DNA of 64,000 nt from Pseudoalteromonas fuliginea (GCF_000690055.1 NZ_JJNZ01000001.1:62001-126000), one strand, 5' to 3'; shown: positions 35,634-45,191, numbered from the stretch's first letter. Notes: generated from the letters alone by a model not told the origin. Numbers and translations: made by a program.

Positions 35634-35933
35634 TTATATTTTATGTGGTGGAACAACCACACTTTTCAAAAACTCATTTTCCATAATTAACACACCTTGA
35701 TAAGCATTTTCACCATCGCTTGAAAATTCAAATATAAATTCACTTTTGATGCCAGGCTTGCCGCTCTTTAAAAAACCAAAGCGGCGTTTTGTGCAAGCAA
35801 CACTCATCAACTGCACCTGCAGTTGCTCACTTTGGCGTTTAGCATGAACGTTCGCAGCTTCTGCCACCTTTCGGTTAAGCCAAAATAAGTAAATTACACT
35901 ACCAATAAGTATGAACGTCCATAAACTTGCCAT
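35634..35933 (-). CDS. DUF3301 family membrane protein
   Basis: The 99-residue protein has a single N-terminal transmembrane helix (LWTFILIGSVIYLFWLNRK) and a C-terminal soluble domain with VQLMSVACTKRRFGFLK, as in DUF3301 proteins. The charged residues after the helix predict the soluble part in the cytoplasm. It is directly downstream of the DUF3549 gene (1 base gap), so the two are cotranscribed. Function unknown. Confidence 0.75.
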   Translation of the reverse strand: MASLWTFILIGSVIYLFWLNRKVAEAANVHAKRQSEQLQVQLMSVACTKRRFGFLKSGKPGIKSEFIFEFSSDGENAYQGVLIMENEFLKSVVVPPHKI

Positions 35934-36962
35934 TTAAGAGAATAACCTTCCAATTGCACGCGCGAGGGTTTCGCTGCGATTTTCTTTACGTAATAAGCCT
36001 AATAAATGCGGGCGAATAGTCGGTATTGCAACTAAATCAGCAAAAATACTTGGAAACAATTCTTCAATTTTTTGATGATGCGCGCAATTATCCATAAATA
36101 CATGCAAGCGTTCAGGGTTTTCTAATTGCTTAAAACAACGCCCAGCTACCGTTAATAACACATCTGAATCTTGCCCTGCAGGTGAGCTTAGTACAGTATC
36201 AACTAATTGAGCGCATAACCCTTGAGCTTGACCTTTTGAAACTGATCTGAGTGCTGCGGTTATAGCCACTGTATCGTTGTTGCTAATTGCACCCTGCGTG
36301 TAATCAACAAGTAACTCACTCATTGATGTTGGTATTTCAACGTGTTCAAGCATGGCACTGAGTGGTTGCAGTACTTCAATAGGTATATGCGCCCATGCTT
36401 TTTGCAGATTACATAAGTTTGTATCGCTGCCCAAGCGTAGTGCAAAATCGGCAATACCCTGCAGTGCAACACTTTGCCAATTATCAAAACCAATTTTACC
36501 GCTAAAGTACAGCTGTGCATGCTCGTAATACTGTGACGCAGGCTGTTTTAATAGTACTTTTACTTGGGCGTTAAATGCCGCTAATTTATTTGCGTTTGGC
36601 GTAAAAACATAAGGATTATTATCAAGTTTTCCATCGGCTTGTTCGCCTGTAATTTCAGTGCCTAGCGCTTGAATAACCATATCAGCAAAGTGATCGCGAC
36701 TAGCACTTACCAGCATACTTTGCTCATCAAGTGGAAACTTTAAAAACCATACATAAGGTTCTTTACTGGCTTTAGTATCCCAAAATTGAATAGCGAGCCA
36801 TGCATGACCAGCAAGTGGGTAAGGGTAAGGCACTTGAGCTTGTTCAATAGCTAAAAATTGTTTTTTATCAAGCTTAGTAATGTGCCTGCCAATATCAAAA
36901 GCACGCCACTGAGTACCCGCACCATCTAAAAGCTGACCTAATGTAGCTATTTGATCACTCAT
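35934..36962 (-). CDS. DUF3549 family protein
   Basis: The 342-residue soluble protein has the characteristic N-terminus TLGQLLDGAGTQWRAFDIGRHITKLDKKQFLAIEQAQVPYPYPL and a helical repeat C-terminal half (SSPAGQDSDVLLTVAGRCFKQLENPERLHVFMDNC). I match it to DUF3549, conserved in marine gammaproteobacteria beside yqcC-truC; role unknown. It is divergent from yqcC. Confidence 0.75.
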   Translation of the reverse strand: MSDQIATLGQLLDGAGTQWRAFDIGRHITKLDKKQFLAIEQAQVPYPYPLAGHAWLAIQFWDTKASKEPYVWFLKFPLDEQSMLVSASRDHFADMVIQALGTEITGEQADGKLDNNPYVFTPNANKLAAFNAQVKVLLKQPASQYYEHAQLYFSGKIGFDNWQSVALQGIADFALRLGSDTNLCNLQKAWAHIPIEVLQPLSAMLEHVEIPTSMSELLVDYTQGAISNNDTVAITAALRSVSKGQAQGLCAQLVDTVLSSPAGQDSDVLLTVAGRCFKQLENPERLHVFMDNCAHHQKIEELFPSIFADLVAIPTIRPHLLGLLRKENRSETLARAIGRLFS

Positions 36963-37066
36963 TGTTTTCTCAACTGTTTTTACTGCAAAATTACATTAAT
37001 TATACGTCATAGCCGCCTATGAGGGAACAGGGTATAATTGCATTACATATATAAAAGAGGGTGGTT

Positions 37067-37387
37067 ATGTACCAGCAAACCCAAACTTATTTAGTGCAGC
37101 TAACGGCACTTTTACAAAAACACGCGCTTTGGCAAAGTGGGCCAATAGACGCTGAGGCACTGCTTTCAAAGACTCCTTTTTGTCACGATACAATGGCATT
37201 TGAGCAGTGGTTACAGTTTGTATTTATTGAAAAAATACAGCAATTAATAACACATAGGCAACCACTGCCGCGTAACTTTGCTATTGCCCCTATGGCGCAA
37301 ATGACACTTGTGAATAAAGCCGGAAGCGATGAAATAATTGAATTACTAACAGCCCTTGATACCTTTTTAGGAGAACCAAATGAGTGA
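37067..37387 (+). CDS. yqcC: YqcC family protein (DUF446)
   Basis: I use the ATG at 37067 (AGAGGG 6 bases upstream), giving 106 residues MYQQTQTYLVQLTALLQKHALWQ; a GTG 6 bases earlier is also open. It has the YqcC pattern TPFCHDTMAFEQWLQFVFIEKIQQLI...LPRNFAIAPMA. Function is unknown, but it always lies beside truC. The gene overlaps truC by 8 bases. Confidence 0.88.
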   Translation: MYQQTQTYLVQLTALLQKHALWQSGPIDAEALLSKTPFCHDTMAFEQWLQFVFIEKIQQLITHRQPLPRNFAIAPMAQMTLVNKAGSDEIIELLTALDTFLGEPNE

Positions 37388-38144
37388 GCGTCCAGCGCCT
37401 ATTGAATATGGCGAGCTGACTATTTTGTATCAAGATGAAAACTATGTGGCTATAAATAAGCCTTCAGGTTTATTAGTGCATCGCTCGTTTTTAGATAAAC
37501 ACGAAACCCAGTTTGCTATGCAAATGTTGCGCGACCAGCTAGGGCAACATGTATTTCCAGTACATAGGCTCGATAGACCTACGTCGGGCGTATTACTGTT
37601 TGCATTGAGCTCGGAAGCAGCTCGCGATATGAACCAGCTATTTATTGAAGGTACTATTGCTAAGCGCTATTTAGCCTTAGTGCGCGGTTTTGCGCCAGAG
37701 TCAGTATTTTTAGATAAACCGCTTAAAGAAGAACTTGATAAAATAGCCGATAAGTTTGCAGATCAAGATAAAGCACCGCAAGAAGCGCAAACCCAGTTTA
37801 ATTGCTTGCACCAAGCTGCATTGCCTATTCCTATAGGTAAGTATCCAACAGTGCGTTACTCGTTAGTTGAGTGTTTTCCAAAAACCGGGCGCAAGCATCA
37901 AATTCGCAGACACTTAAAGCACTTATCACTGCCTATTATTGGTGATGTAAATCACGGTGATAATCAGCATAATCAATTTTTTAGAGAGCATTTTGAACTA
38001 AGACGCTTAATGTTATTTGCAACAGAGCTTAGTTTTGTGCACCCTTATAGTAATGAATCAATAAAAATTAAAGCGCCACTAGGTGAAGACATGCTTGAAA
38101 TATGTAAGCAGCTAGGTTGGCCAGAGCAAGAAAAGGATTATTAA
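37380..38144 (+). CDS. truC: tRNA pseudouridine(65) synthase
   Basis: The 254 residues are a RluA-class pseudouridine synthase: LVHRSFLDKHETQF...FPVHRLDRPTSGVLLFALS with catalytic Asp65 in HRLDRPTSG, and GRKHQIRRHLKHLSLPIIGDVNHGD. It fits TruC, which makes pseudouridine 65 in tRNA-Ile and tRNA-Asp; seven tRNA-Asp copies lie 7 kb downstream. The start overlaps yqcC and its stop overlaps the flavodoxin start. Confidence 0.9.
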   Translation: MSERPAPIEYGELTILYQDENYVAINKPSGLLVHRSFLDKHETQFAMQMLRDQLGQHVFPVHRLDRPTSGVLLFALSSEAARDMNQLFIEGTIAKRYLALVRGFAPESVFLDKPLKEELDKIADKFADQDKAPQEAQTQFNCLHQAALPIPIGKYPTVRYSLVECFPKTGRKHQIRRHLKHLSLPIIGDVNHGDNQHNQFFREHFELRRLMLFATELSFVHPYSNESIKIKAPLGEDMLEICKQLGWPEQEKDY

Positions 38145-38593
38145 TGGCACATATTAGTATTTTTGTAGGCAGCGTTAATGGCGGTGCTGAGCGTTTAAGC
38201 GATGAAGTTGCAGCCACAATTGAGCAAGCGGGTCATACTGCTACAGTAATTACTGAAGCATCACTTGATGATATAAAAAATGCATCGCATATTTTAATTG
38301 TCACCTCCACAACAGGGCAAGGTGATGTACCGAGTAATTTGGCAGGATTGTACTTTGCAATGAATAGCACTTTCCCAATGCTTACCGATAAACCGTTTGG
38401 TGTAATTGCAATGGGTGACAGATGCTACGGCGATACATTTTGTGGCGCAGGGCGAAGCTTTGACGAGCTACTACGCGATTTACAAGCAAAGCCTGTGGGC
38501 AACCGCCTAGAAATAGATGCATGTGAAGATTTTGAACCATGGCCAGTAACTGAGCCTTGGTTAAAAGTATGGCTAGAAAAACTACCTGCTTAA
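38144..38593 (+). CDS. yqcA: YqcA-type flavodoxin
   Basis: The 149 residues (start at the ATG sharing one base with the truC stop; E. coli YqcA also 149) have the flavodoxin FMN-binding pattern: ISIFVGSVNGGAERLSDEV, TSTTGQGDVPSNL and GDRCYGDTFCGAGRSFDELL. It carries electrons as a short-chain flavodoxin, with partner unknown. The order yqcC-truC-yqcA equals that of E. coli. Confidence 0.9.
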   Translation: MAHISIFVGSVNGGAERLSDEVAATIEQAGHTATVITEASLDDIKNASHILIVTSTTGQGDVPSNLAGLYFAMNSTFPMLTDKPFGVIAMGDRCYGDTFCGAGRSFDELLRDLQAKPVGNRLEIDACEDFEPWPVTEPWLKVWLEKLPA

Positions 38594-38613
38594 TCCTTAA
38601 CTTTAAGGTATTA

Positions 38614-38639
38614 AAAAAGGAGCGCATGCGCTCCTTTTT
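38614..38639. terminator. Bidirectional terminator between yqcA and mltD
   Basis: AAAAAGGAGCG-CATG-CGCTCCTTTTT palindrome with flanking A and T runs, between two convergent genes. Confidence 0.9.
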
Positions 38640-38658
38640 GCTTTTATAGCTTTATAAA

Positions 38659-40239
38659 TTAACTACTTCTAACATCTACTTTAAGTTTTAGCTTTTGGCC
38701 AGGTTGTAAGTATTTTTGACCGGCTAAATTATTCCACTTAATAATTTCGTTAACGCTTAGATTAAACTTAGACGCAATACGTGCAAGTGAATCACCTCGG
38801 CGTACTTTGTATGTAATAGTACGGTTGGTGCTTGCCGTTGCTTGTGGTTTATTAGCTGACTTATAAACAGTTAGTTTTTGATTTAGGCGCAATACAGAGT
38901 TTTTCTTTAGTTTATTCCATTTAGCCAACTCATCCATAGTTACGTCATATTCGCGGCTAATGTCCCATAACGTGTCGCCACTTTTAACTGTGTGCGAAAG
39001 CTTTGTGCGAGTTGCTTTATTAGCAGCTAAACGCATCTGCTTTGGTAAATGCTCACTATTTATAGCGCCATCAGTAAGCGGGACTAATAATTCTTGGCCT
39101 ACTTTAATCGTATTTGATTTGAGTTTATTAAGCGATCGGATTGCGCTTGAGCTTGTTGTAAACTTTTTGGCAATTACCGATAAGCTGTCGCCTCGAGCCA
39201 CAATATAACGCTGCCAGCGTAATCTGTTTTTAACATCAGTGTTTGCTAGTTTTTGGCTAAATTCCTCTGCTTTATCAACAGGCAATAATAAAGAATGTGG
39301 GCCATTGGGATCAGTTGCCCAGCGATTAAAACCGGGGTTTAATCTGTATAGCTCAGTAAGCGTCATATCAGCCATATCAGCAGCAAGTGCTAAATCTATT
39401 TGCGAGCCAACATCAACCACTTCAACCACTTGTGCATTAATTACTGGTTGCCATGTAACGTTAAAATCATCTGAGCGTTTTAATAAATCGGCAAGTGCTA
39501 ATAACTTTGGTACGTAGGCTGTTGTTTCGCTTGGTAAATCAAGAGACCAAAAATCGGTAGGTAAATGCTTTTTACGATTCTTTTTAATCGCGCGCATTAA
39601 ACGCCCTTCACCTGAATTATAAGCAGCAATCGCATTTAGCCAATCGCCTTCAAGTGTTTTATGTAAATACGATAAGTAATCAAGTGCTGCGCGAGTCGAC
39701 TGCACTATGTCGCGACGACCGTCGTACCACCAGTTTTGTTTTAAATCGAATCGCTCACCGGTTGCAGGCATAAACTGCCAAATGCCCGATGCGCTGCGAT
39801 TAGAATAACCAAACGGGTCAAATGCACTTTCTACAATAGGCAGTAGTGCAATTTCGATTGGCATTTCGCGCTTTTCTACTTCTTCAACAATAAAGTGTAA
39901 GTAAGGCTCTGCACGTTTAGAAATACGATCTAAATAGGCTTGGTGGCGAGCATAATAATTACGTTCAGTAACAACAGGGCGGTTTTGCGGTATTTCGATA
40001 GAAAGTTGGTAGCGAATTCGCTCCCACACATCATCAAACACGGGAGCTTCTTGCTCATCAGGGTCGACTTGCTGATATTGTGCGTTTACCATCAATGCAT
40101 TGTTAATGTCGTTAGGACTTGCGCCTTCGAGTTGTTGGTTTGTTTGCGTGGCGACTTGAGAGTCTGAGTCTAAAGTTGTCACAGTTTGACAACCACTTAG
40201 CGCTAACGCCAAGGCTATTAATAGGGGAGATTTATTCAT
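38659..40239 (-). CDS. mltD: Membrane-bound lytic murein transglycosylase D with three LysM
   Basis: The start is MNKSPLLIALALALSGCQ (526 residues); the lipobox LALSGC makes Cys an anchor to the outer membrane. The SLT domain (about 100-260) has IALLPIVESAFDPFGYSNRSASGIWQFMPATG with catalytic Glu in PIVES, and NAIAAYNSGEGRLMRA. Three LysM motifs follow (about 340-387, 412-460, 476-522), each with GDSLxxIAxKF or GDTLWDISREY. MltD cleaves glycan strands to 1,6-anhydro ends. Neighbour gloB is upstream on the same strand, as in E. coli. Confidence 0.93.
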   Translation of the reverse strand: MNKSPLLIALALALSGCQTVTTLDSDSQVATQTNQQLEGASPNDINNALMVNAQYQQVDPDEQEAPVFDDVWERIRYQLSIEIPQNRPVVTERNYYARHQAYLDRISKRAEPYLHFIVEEVEKREMPIEIALLPIVESAFDPFGYSNRSASGIWQFMPATGERFDLKQNWWYDGRRDIVQSTRAALDYLSYLHKTLEGDWLNAIAAYNSGEGRLMRAIKKNRKKHLPTDFWSLDLPSETTAYVPKLLALADLLKRSDDFNVTWQPVINAQVVEVVDVGSQIDLALAADMADMTLTELYRLNPGFNRWATDPNGPHSLLLPVDKAEEFSQKLANTDVKNRLRWQRYIVARGDSLSVIAKKFTTSSSAIRSLNKLKSNTIKVGQELLVPLTDGAINSEHLPKQMRLAANKATRTKLSHTVKSGDTLWDISREYDVTMDELAKWNKLKKNSVLRLNQKLTVYKSANKPQATASTNRTITYKVRRGDSLARIASKFNLSVNEIIKWNNLAGQKYLQPGQKLKLKVDVRSS

Positions 40240-40394
40240 AAATACCAATACATCGGGTAAAAAACTCGGCGAATACTACCTGTTATGAGTTAACATTGCC
40301 ACTGAATGACTTTTTAAAACGCAGAAATAGAATCATCACTATATCTTAAGTTAATGATTCTAATAAAATAAATGTTAAAGTATTAGTTTGTGCA

Positions 40395-41168
40395 TTAAAA
40401 ATTGTCTTTGAACTGCCTCAGACTAGCAAAGTTCCCCCAAGGTTCATTGTTTTTTGTAACCGAGGTAAACTCTTCTGGCACTAACTCTGTAATGGTTGGC
40501 AAATCGCTACGCATAAATGGATTTATTTTTAGCTCCTGTCCAATAGAAGTGGGTAGGGAGATTTGGTTATTACTGCGTAATTCATCTACTTTTTTACTGT
40601 ACGCAAGGAGTTCTGGGTTACGTGGTTCAACGGCTTTGGCAAAGGCAAGGTTAGCTTGCGTGTATTCGTGCGTGCAATACACACTGCAGCTTGCAGGCAG
40701 CTCTCTTAGTTTATTAAAAGACTCCCACATTTGCTCTGGCGTGCCTTCAAATAAGCGCCCACATCCACCGCTAAACAATGTATCGCCGGTAAAAGCAAGT
40801 TCATCATTTGTGTAACAAATATGATCAAGCGTGTGCCCGGGAGTTGCTAAAATAGTAAAGTTAATATTAAGCACACTGATGCTTTGTCCATCAGTGAGTG
40901 CGTGAGTGACGCCTTTAAATGGACTATTTGCAGGGCCATAAACCGATATATCTGGATAGGCGTCAACTAACTCAGTTACGCCATCGGTGTGGTCGTAGTG
41001 ATGATGCGTAATTAAAATGCCACCAAGCGTTAGTTTATGCTCAGCTAAGTACGTTAATACGGGATGTGCTTGGCCTGGATCGACTACCCATGCTTGGTTA
41101 CTGTTATCGGTAGTTAAACACCAAATGTAATTATCAGAAAAGGCTTTAATTGCTTTGACTTGCACCAT
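40395..41168 (-). CDS. gloB: Hydroxyacylglutathione hydrolase (glyoxalase II)
   Basis: The 257 residues contain the two-metal motif THHHYDH (His55, His57, Asp59, His60), then TPGHTLDHICY, FTGDTLFSGGCGRLFEGTPEQMW and CTHEYTQANL, all glyoxalase II signatures of the metallo-beta-lactamase fold. It hydrolyses S-lactoylglutathione to lactate and glutathione. It is divergent from the methyltransferase gene and followed by mltD, as in E. coli. Confidence 0.94.
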   Translation of the reverse strand: MVQVKAIKAFSDNYIWCLTTDNSNQAWVVDPGQAHPVLTYLAEHKLTLGGILITHHHYDHTDGVTELVDAYPDISVYGPANSPFKGVTHALTDGQSISVLNINFTILATPGHTLDHICYTNDELAFTGDTLFSGGCGRLFEGTPEQMWESFNKLRELPASCSVYCTHEYTQANLAFAKAVEPRNPELLAYSKKVDELRSNNQISLPTSIGQELKINPFMRSDLPTITELVPEEFTSVTKNNEPWGNFASLRQFKDNF

Positions 41169-41221
41169 GGTAAATTGCTCTATAAAGTGACACTTATCGC
41201 ATAGTATAACGAGCTCAAAAA

Positions 41222-42007
41222 ATGAAACCAGCCCTTAGTTTTCAAGAAGGACCCAAACCACTGTCGTGGCAGCAGTTTCCTCATGGGGATTATTTGCGTG
41301 CAGATATTGAACGCAAAATGGAGCAATGGCTGCCGCGTATGTTTGGCTATCATATGCTTAAGTTGGGTAATTTAAGTGGCGAATTAAACACAAGTATAAG
41401 TACGATTAAACATCAAGTGTGTGTTGCAGAGCCAGGACCTTACACCGGGGTAGTTGCTGACATAGATGAACTGCCATTTTACGAGCACAGTATTGATGCT
41501 TGCATACTAAGCCATTGCTTAGAGTATCATTCAGACCCGCATCATATTTTACGAGAAGCACATCGCACGCTTATTCCAGGCGGTTATATACTCGTGACTG
41601 GTTTTAATCCGTTTAGTTTGTGCGGGCTTGCACAAATGCTGCCTTTTAGTGGTCAGAAATTACCATGGACAGGGCGCTTTTTTACCCCTGCGAGGGTTAA
41701 AGATTGGCTAAATTTATTGGGTTTTGAAATTGTAAGTGACGAACGTTTTATTTATTCATCACTGGCAAGAGGTAACAGGTTATCAAGATTTGAGTTTTGG
41801 CGGACTTTTGCAAAACAGTATTTAAAACCAATGGGCAGTGTTTATATGCTGGTGGCACGAAAAAGAGTTGCGCCACTTACGCCGATAAAACCTAAGTGGC
41901 ATGCAAGGCCGCAGTTTGCACCCGTAAAAGGGGCAGGGCTTAGGCAAACCTCTAAGCAGCATTACAAAACGTGTGACCAAAAAAATAATACCAATTGCAT
42001 TAAATAA
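41222..42007 (+). CDS. Class I SAM-dependent methyltransferase (YafS-like)
   Basis: The 261-residue protein has a small methyltransferase fold with FDGVVADIDELPF-like (YTGVVADIDELPFYEHSIDACILSHCLEYHSDPHHILREAHRTLIPGGYILVTG) motifs I-V. In E. coli yafS lies between gloB and rnhA as here, so the context fits YafS. Substrate unknown. The final codons (NTNCIK) come from the left end of a repeat element beginning at 41988, so the C-terminus may be altered. Confidence 0.82.
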   Translation: MKPALSFQEGPKPLSWQQFPHGDYLRADIERKMEQWLPRMFGYHMLKLGNLSGELNTSISTIKHQVCVAEPGPYTGVVADIDELPFYEHSIDACILSHCLEYHSDPHHILREAHRTLIPGGYILVTGFNPFSLCGLAQMLPFSGQKLPWTGRFFTPARVKDWLNLLGFEIVSDERFIYSSLARGNRLSRFEFWRTFAKQYLKPMGSVYMLVARKRVAPLTPIKPKWHARPQFAPVKGAGLRQTSKQHYKTCDQKNNTNCIK

Positions 42008-42148
42008 GTGATCTATTATAGCGCTAAGAAAATAGCACATTAACAAGGCGAAAATTGTGACATATAGTTGTTCTATATGAATAATTTTTAACGCAGTTAG
42101 TGAGTTATTTAATGCGATAGAATGAACATGTTTTTAATAAATTGGTAT
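41988..42148. repeat. 161-bp terminal-inverted-repeat element, copy B
   Basis: Bounded by ATACCAATT and AATTGGTAT (9 bases perfect) with related inner sequence: left end reads ATACCAATTgCATTAAATAaGTGATCTATT, as in copy A at 30978. The core differs more. No coding sequence. It overlaps the last few codons of the methyltransferase gene and lies between it and rnhA. Confidence 0.7.
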
Positions 42149-42169
42149 AACAACTAGCTTAGAATAAAT

Positions 42170-42634
42170 TTAAGGCTGGTAGCCTACATCTTCTAGTAAA
42201 TCTTTACTGCCTGCGGCATCGCGCGCTAAATCGTCAACTATTTCGTTGTACTTATGGCCGCTATGCCCTTTAACCCATTTCCAGGTTACATTGTGCTCGC
42301 TACAGGCTTTATCTAGGCGTTTCCATAAATCGACGTTTTTAACCGGCTTTTTAGCTGATGTTAACCAGCCACGTTTTTTCCAGTTAGTGATCCACGATTC
42401 AATACCTTGCTTAACATATTGGCTATCGGTTGTTAGATTTACTTCGCATTCTCGAGTGAGTGATTCTAGGGCTACAATAGCCGCGAGCATTTCCATTCGG
42501 TTATTCGTTGTGAGTTTATAACCTTGGCTCATTTCTTTTTCGTGACCGTTATAAATCATAAAAATACCATAACCGCCGGGGCCTGGATTACCTAAACATG
42601 AGCCATCGGTGTAAATCTCTACGGTTTTTTGCAC
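42170..42634 (-). CDS. rnhA: Ribonuclease HI
   Basis: The 154 residues match E. coli RNase [21 protein letters not shown] at the start and catalytic Asp10, Glu48, Asp70 and Asp134, all present and at the E. coli positions. It removes RNA from RNA-DNA hybrids. It is divergent from dnaQ with 68 bases between them, the arrangement seen in enterobacteria. Confidence 0.96.
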   Translation of the reverse strand: MQKTVEIYTDGSCLGNPGPGGYGIFMIYNGHEKEMSQGYKLTTNNRMEMLAAIVALESLTRECEVNLTTDSQYVKQGIESWITNWKKRGWLTSAKKPVKNVDLWKRLDKACSEHNVTWKWVKGHSGHKYNEIVDDLARDAAGSKDLLEDVGYQP

Positions 42635-42702
42635 TGTTTTACCTTGATCTTATGTACAATAAAGTGATTATAGAAAGATACCAGAATCAGGCTAAATTCG
42701 AT

Positions 42703-43416
42703 ATGGCACGTAGACAAATAGTTTTAGATACAGAAACCACCGGCATCGACCCTAAACAAGGGCACCGTATTATAGAAATTGGGTGTGTAGAGTTAGTAAA
42801 TCGCCGTTTAACAGGCAATAACTTTCACGTTTATATAAACCCACAACGCCCAAGCGAAGAAGAAGCAATCGACGTTCACGGTATCACTAACGAATTTTTA
42901 CGTGATAAACCACTGTTTCATCAAATCGCGCAAGAGTTTTTCGACTATATTGAAGGGGCTGAACTAGTTATTCATAATGCGCCGTTCGATGTTGGTCATA
43001 TGGATAACGAATTTGCGTTGCTTAATCAGGGTTATCCTAAAACGAGTACGTTTTGTGAAGTTCTTGACACGCTTAAAATGGCGCGTGACTTGCATCCAGG
43101 TCAAAAGAACAATCTTGATGCTTTATGTCGTCGTTACGATGTAGATAACGCCAAGCGAACGCTTCACGGTGCGTTACTGGATTCTGAGATTTTAGCTGAT
43201 GTTTACCTTGCCATGACGGGCGGTCAAACAAAACTAAATTTGAATCAAAACAAAGATGACGGCAGCGAGCAGCGAAAGGGGGGTATAAAGCGTTTAAATA
43301 GTGACAGAGCCCCACTAGTTGTATTGCGAGCAAGCGATGCTGAGCAAAGCGCACACGAAGCCCGATTAGATCTTGTAAATAAAGAAGGCGGCCAATGTTT
43401 ATGGCGCGCTGAATAA
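42703..43416 (+). CDS. dnaQ: DNA polymerase III epsilon subunit
   Basis: I start at MARRQIVLDTETTGID (237 residues; E. coli 243); the longer frame runs into rnhA and adds no homologous sequence. DEDDh exonuclease motifs: DTETTG (Asp9, Glu11), HNAPFDVGHMDNEF and HGALLDSEILADVY. The C-terminal segment after residue 185 is the link that binds the alpha subunit. It proofreads for the replicase. It is divergent from rnhA. Confidence 0.95.
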   Translation: MARRQIVLDTETTGIDPKQGHRIIEIGCVELVNRRLTGNNFHVYINPQRPSEEEAIDVHGITNEFLRDKPLFHQIAQEFFDYIEGAELVIHNAPFDVGHMDNEFALLNQGYPKTSTFCEVLDTLKMARDLHPGQKNNLDALCRRYDVDNAKRTLHGALLDSEILADVYLAMTGGQTKLNLNQNKDDGSEQRKGGIKRLNSDRAPLVVLRASDAEQSAHEARLDLVNKEGGQCLWRAE

Positions 43417-43425
43417 GGCCATAAT

Positions 43426-44796
43426 ATGAAAACGATGTGTTTTGTAACTGTGCTAATAGCGGTTAGCTGTTTTACAAATAATGCTTATAGCGCTAAGCAA
43501 GTGGAAGTACTTAAACGCGATGGCCAACAAAATGAAATACCTTTATTAGAAAATCGTTTTCGTATAGATAGTCAAATTGATGAAATAACGTTACTTTTTT
43601 TTAGAAAGGCAGGTACACCTGCTGTTATTTTAGTAAGGCCAGATGGCAGTAAATACTTTGCTCCCGACTCAGTTAAAGATCCTAACATTGAATGGTTTGA
43701 TGAACTTAACTACGATCTCGTTACAATTAAAAAGCCAACGCCTGGGCCTTGGCAAGTTATAGGCAGCATATTACCAGATAGTCGAATCGTGGTATTAGGT
43801 GAGGTGTCGTTGCAGGCAGAGTCGTTACCATCGGTGTTATTTAGAGGCGAATCTGTAAAGGTTACGGGTAGAGTATTAAATGATGGCGAACCAATTAATG
43901 CTAACTTATTTAAAGATGTGGTTAGTTTACATGTCGATTTTGTCAGTACTAACAACGAGAGTTTTGCGAATTTCGGTGCTGGTATACAAGAAGTTGCTGA
44001 GTTTAAAGATGATGGTCGTGGGTTTGATGAACGACCAAAAGATGGTGTATTTACCGGTGAATTTAAATTAGATTTCCCTGCAGGAGAGTGGACACCAGAA
44101 CTTTACATTGCGACTCCTTTGCTACAAAGGCGTATAACCCAAAAAGCACTTATTATTCATGAGCCGCCTTTTGAGTTTGATATAGCTTTAGCTAAAGAGG
44201 ATTTTGATGATCATATTTTAGCTATAACTATTGATGCAAACATTGTTAAACCTGAAACCGTGATAATTCAGGGCAAAATATATTATCCCAATAATGAAGA
44301 ACAAATGTTTACGATTGATGCAATGGCAAATGTATCACGCCAGCTTACGATAAAAAATTATGACTGGGGTCGGTATAGTGTTGAACTGTCTGTTTTTGGC
44401 ACTAATATAAATGATCGTGAATTTATGGCAACGCTACCCACATATAAATTTGAGATAGAACGACCCATAGAAGCGGTGCCCGAAATTGACCCTGCAACGA
44501 TTATTACGCCTGATGAAATGATTAAAAGCGATCCTGATGAAGGAAAAATGACCACATCAACAATAATTAGTTTGATTGTCGGCTGTAATATATTCATATT
44601 ATTGGTTGGTTGGCTGTTAATTCGTATATTTGTTCAGAAAAAGTCGATTAAATTTAACGTCAGGCTGCCTTTTTTAAAGAAAAAGAAAGCAAGTGAAGAT
44701 GACGTTACTGACTCAGAAAAAAATCAAGTCGGTAAAAATGGCTCAAAAAGTGACAAATCAGGTGAAATTTTAAACCTTTCGATGACAGATGACTAA
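43426..44796 (+). CDS. TIGR03503-like membrane-anchored protein
   Basis: The 456 residues begin with a signal peptide (FVTVLIAVSCFTNNAYS) and end with a transmembrane helix (about 388-410, TIISLIVGCNIFILLVGWLLIRIF) followed by a charged cytoplasmic tail (KKKKASEDD...). The central part is beta-rich, with KPTPGPWQVIGSILPDSRIVVLGEV and DDGRGFDERPKDGVFTGEF. I match it to the TIGR03503 family of gammaproteobacteria, whose role is unknown. It starts 9 bases after dnaQ, so it may be cotranscribed. Confidence 0.7.
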   Translation: MKTMCFVTVLIAVSCFTNNAYSAKQVEVLKRDGQQNEIPLLENRFRIDSQIDEITLLFFRKAGTPAVILVRPDGSKYFAPDSVKDPNIEWFDELNYDLVTIKKPTPGPWQVIGSILPDSRIVVLGEVSLQAESLPSVLFRGESVKVTGRVLNDGEPINANLFKDVVSLHVDFVSTNNESFANFGAGIQEVAEFKDDGRGFDERPKDGVFTGEFKLDFPAGEWTPELYIATPLLQRRITQKALIIHEPPFEFDIALAKEDFDDHILAITIDANIVKPETVIIQGKIYYPNNEEQMFTIDAMANVSRQLTIKNYDWGRYSVELSVFGTNINDREFMATLPTYKFEIERPIEAVPEIDPATIITPDEMIKSDPDEGKMTTSTIISLIVGCNIFILLVGWLLIRIFVQKKSIKFNVRLPFLKKKKASEDDVTDSEKNQVGKNGSKSDKSGEILNLSMTDD

Positions 44797-44823
44797 AAAA
44801 CCTATAAAAAAACAAAAAAGCCC

Positions 44824-44852
44824 TTGACGAAATAGGGGTTGGTTCGTATTAT
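44824..44852 (+). promoter_or_regulatory. Sigma-70 promoter of the tRNA-Asp cluster
   Basis: -35 TTGACG and -10 TATTAT with a 17-base spacer, near-consensus. The bases after the -10 (TCACGCCGC) are GC-rich, the pattern of a stringently controlled discriminator. It lies about 42 bases upstream of the first mature tRNA. Confidence 0.8.
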
Positions 44853-44893
44853 TCACGCCGCTGTCAGGGAGACCTAAACAGCAACGAAAATAT

Positions 44894-44970
44894 GGAGTGG
44901 TAGTTCAGTTGGTTAGAATACCGGCCTGTCACGCCGGGGGTCGCGGGTTCGAGTCCCGTCCACTCCGCCA
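44894..44970 (+). tRNA. tRNA-Asp(GTC), copy 1
   Basis: 77-base tRNA with encoded CCA. Acceptor GGAGTGG pairs with CCACTCC; the anticodon loop reads CTGTCAC with GTC, and the T loop GGGTTCGAGTCCC is canonical. First of seven identical copies in one transcript. Confidence 0.96.
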
Positions 44971-44996
44971 TTTTCGAAAAATTGTAAGTAAAAGCT

Positions 44997-45073
44997 GGAG
45001 TGGTAGTTCAGTTGGTTAGAATACCGGCCTGTCACGCCGGGGGTCGCGGGTTCGAGTCCCGTCCACTCCGCCA
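44997..45073 (+). tRNA. tRNA-Asp(GTC), copy 2
   Basis: Identical 77-base gene to copy 1, including encoded CCA; spacer to the previous copy is 26 bases. Confidence 0.96.
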
Positions 45074-45114
45074 ACACTTACACAACGTATGGTTGTAAAA
45101 CATATTCTTATTAT

Positions 45115-45191
45115 GGAGTGGTAGTTCAGTTGGTTAGAATACCGGCCTGTCACGCCGGGGGTCGCGGGTTCGAGTCCCGTCCACTCCGCCA
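45115..45191 (+). tRNA. tRNA-Asp(GTC), copy 3
   Basis: Identical sequence to copy 1; the preceding spacer is 41 bases. Confidence 0.96.
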
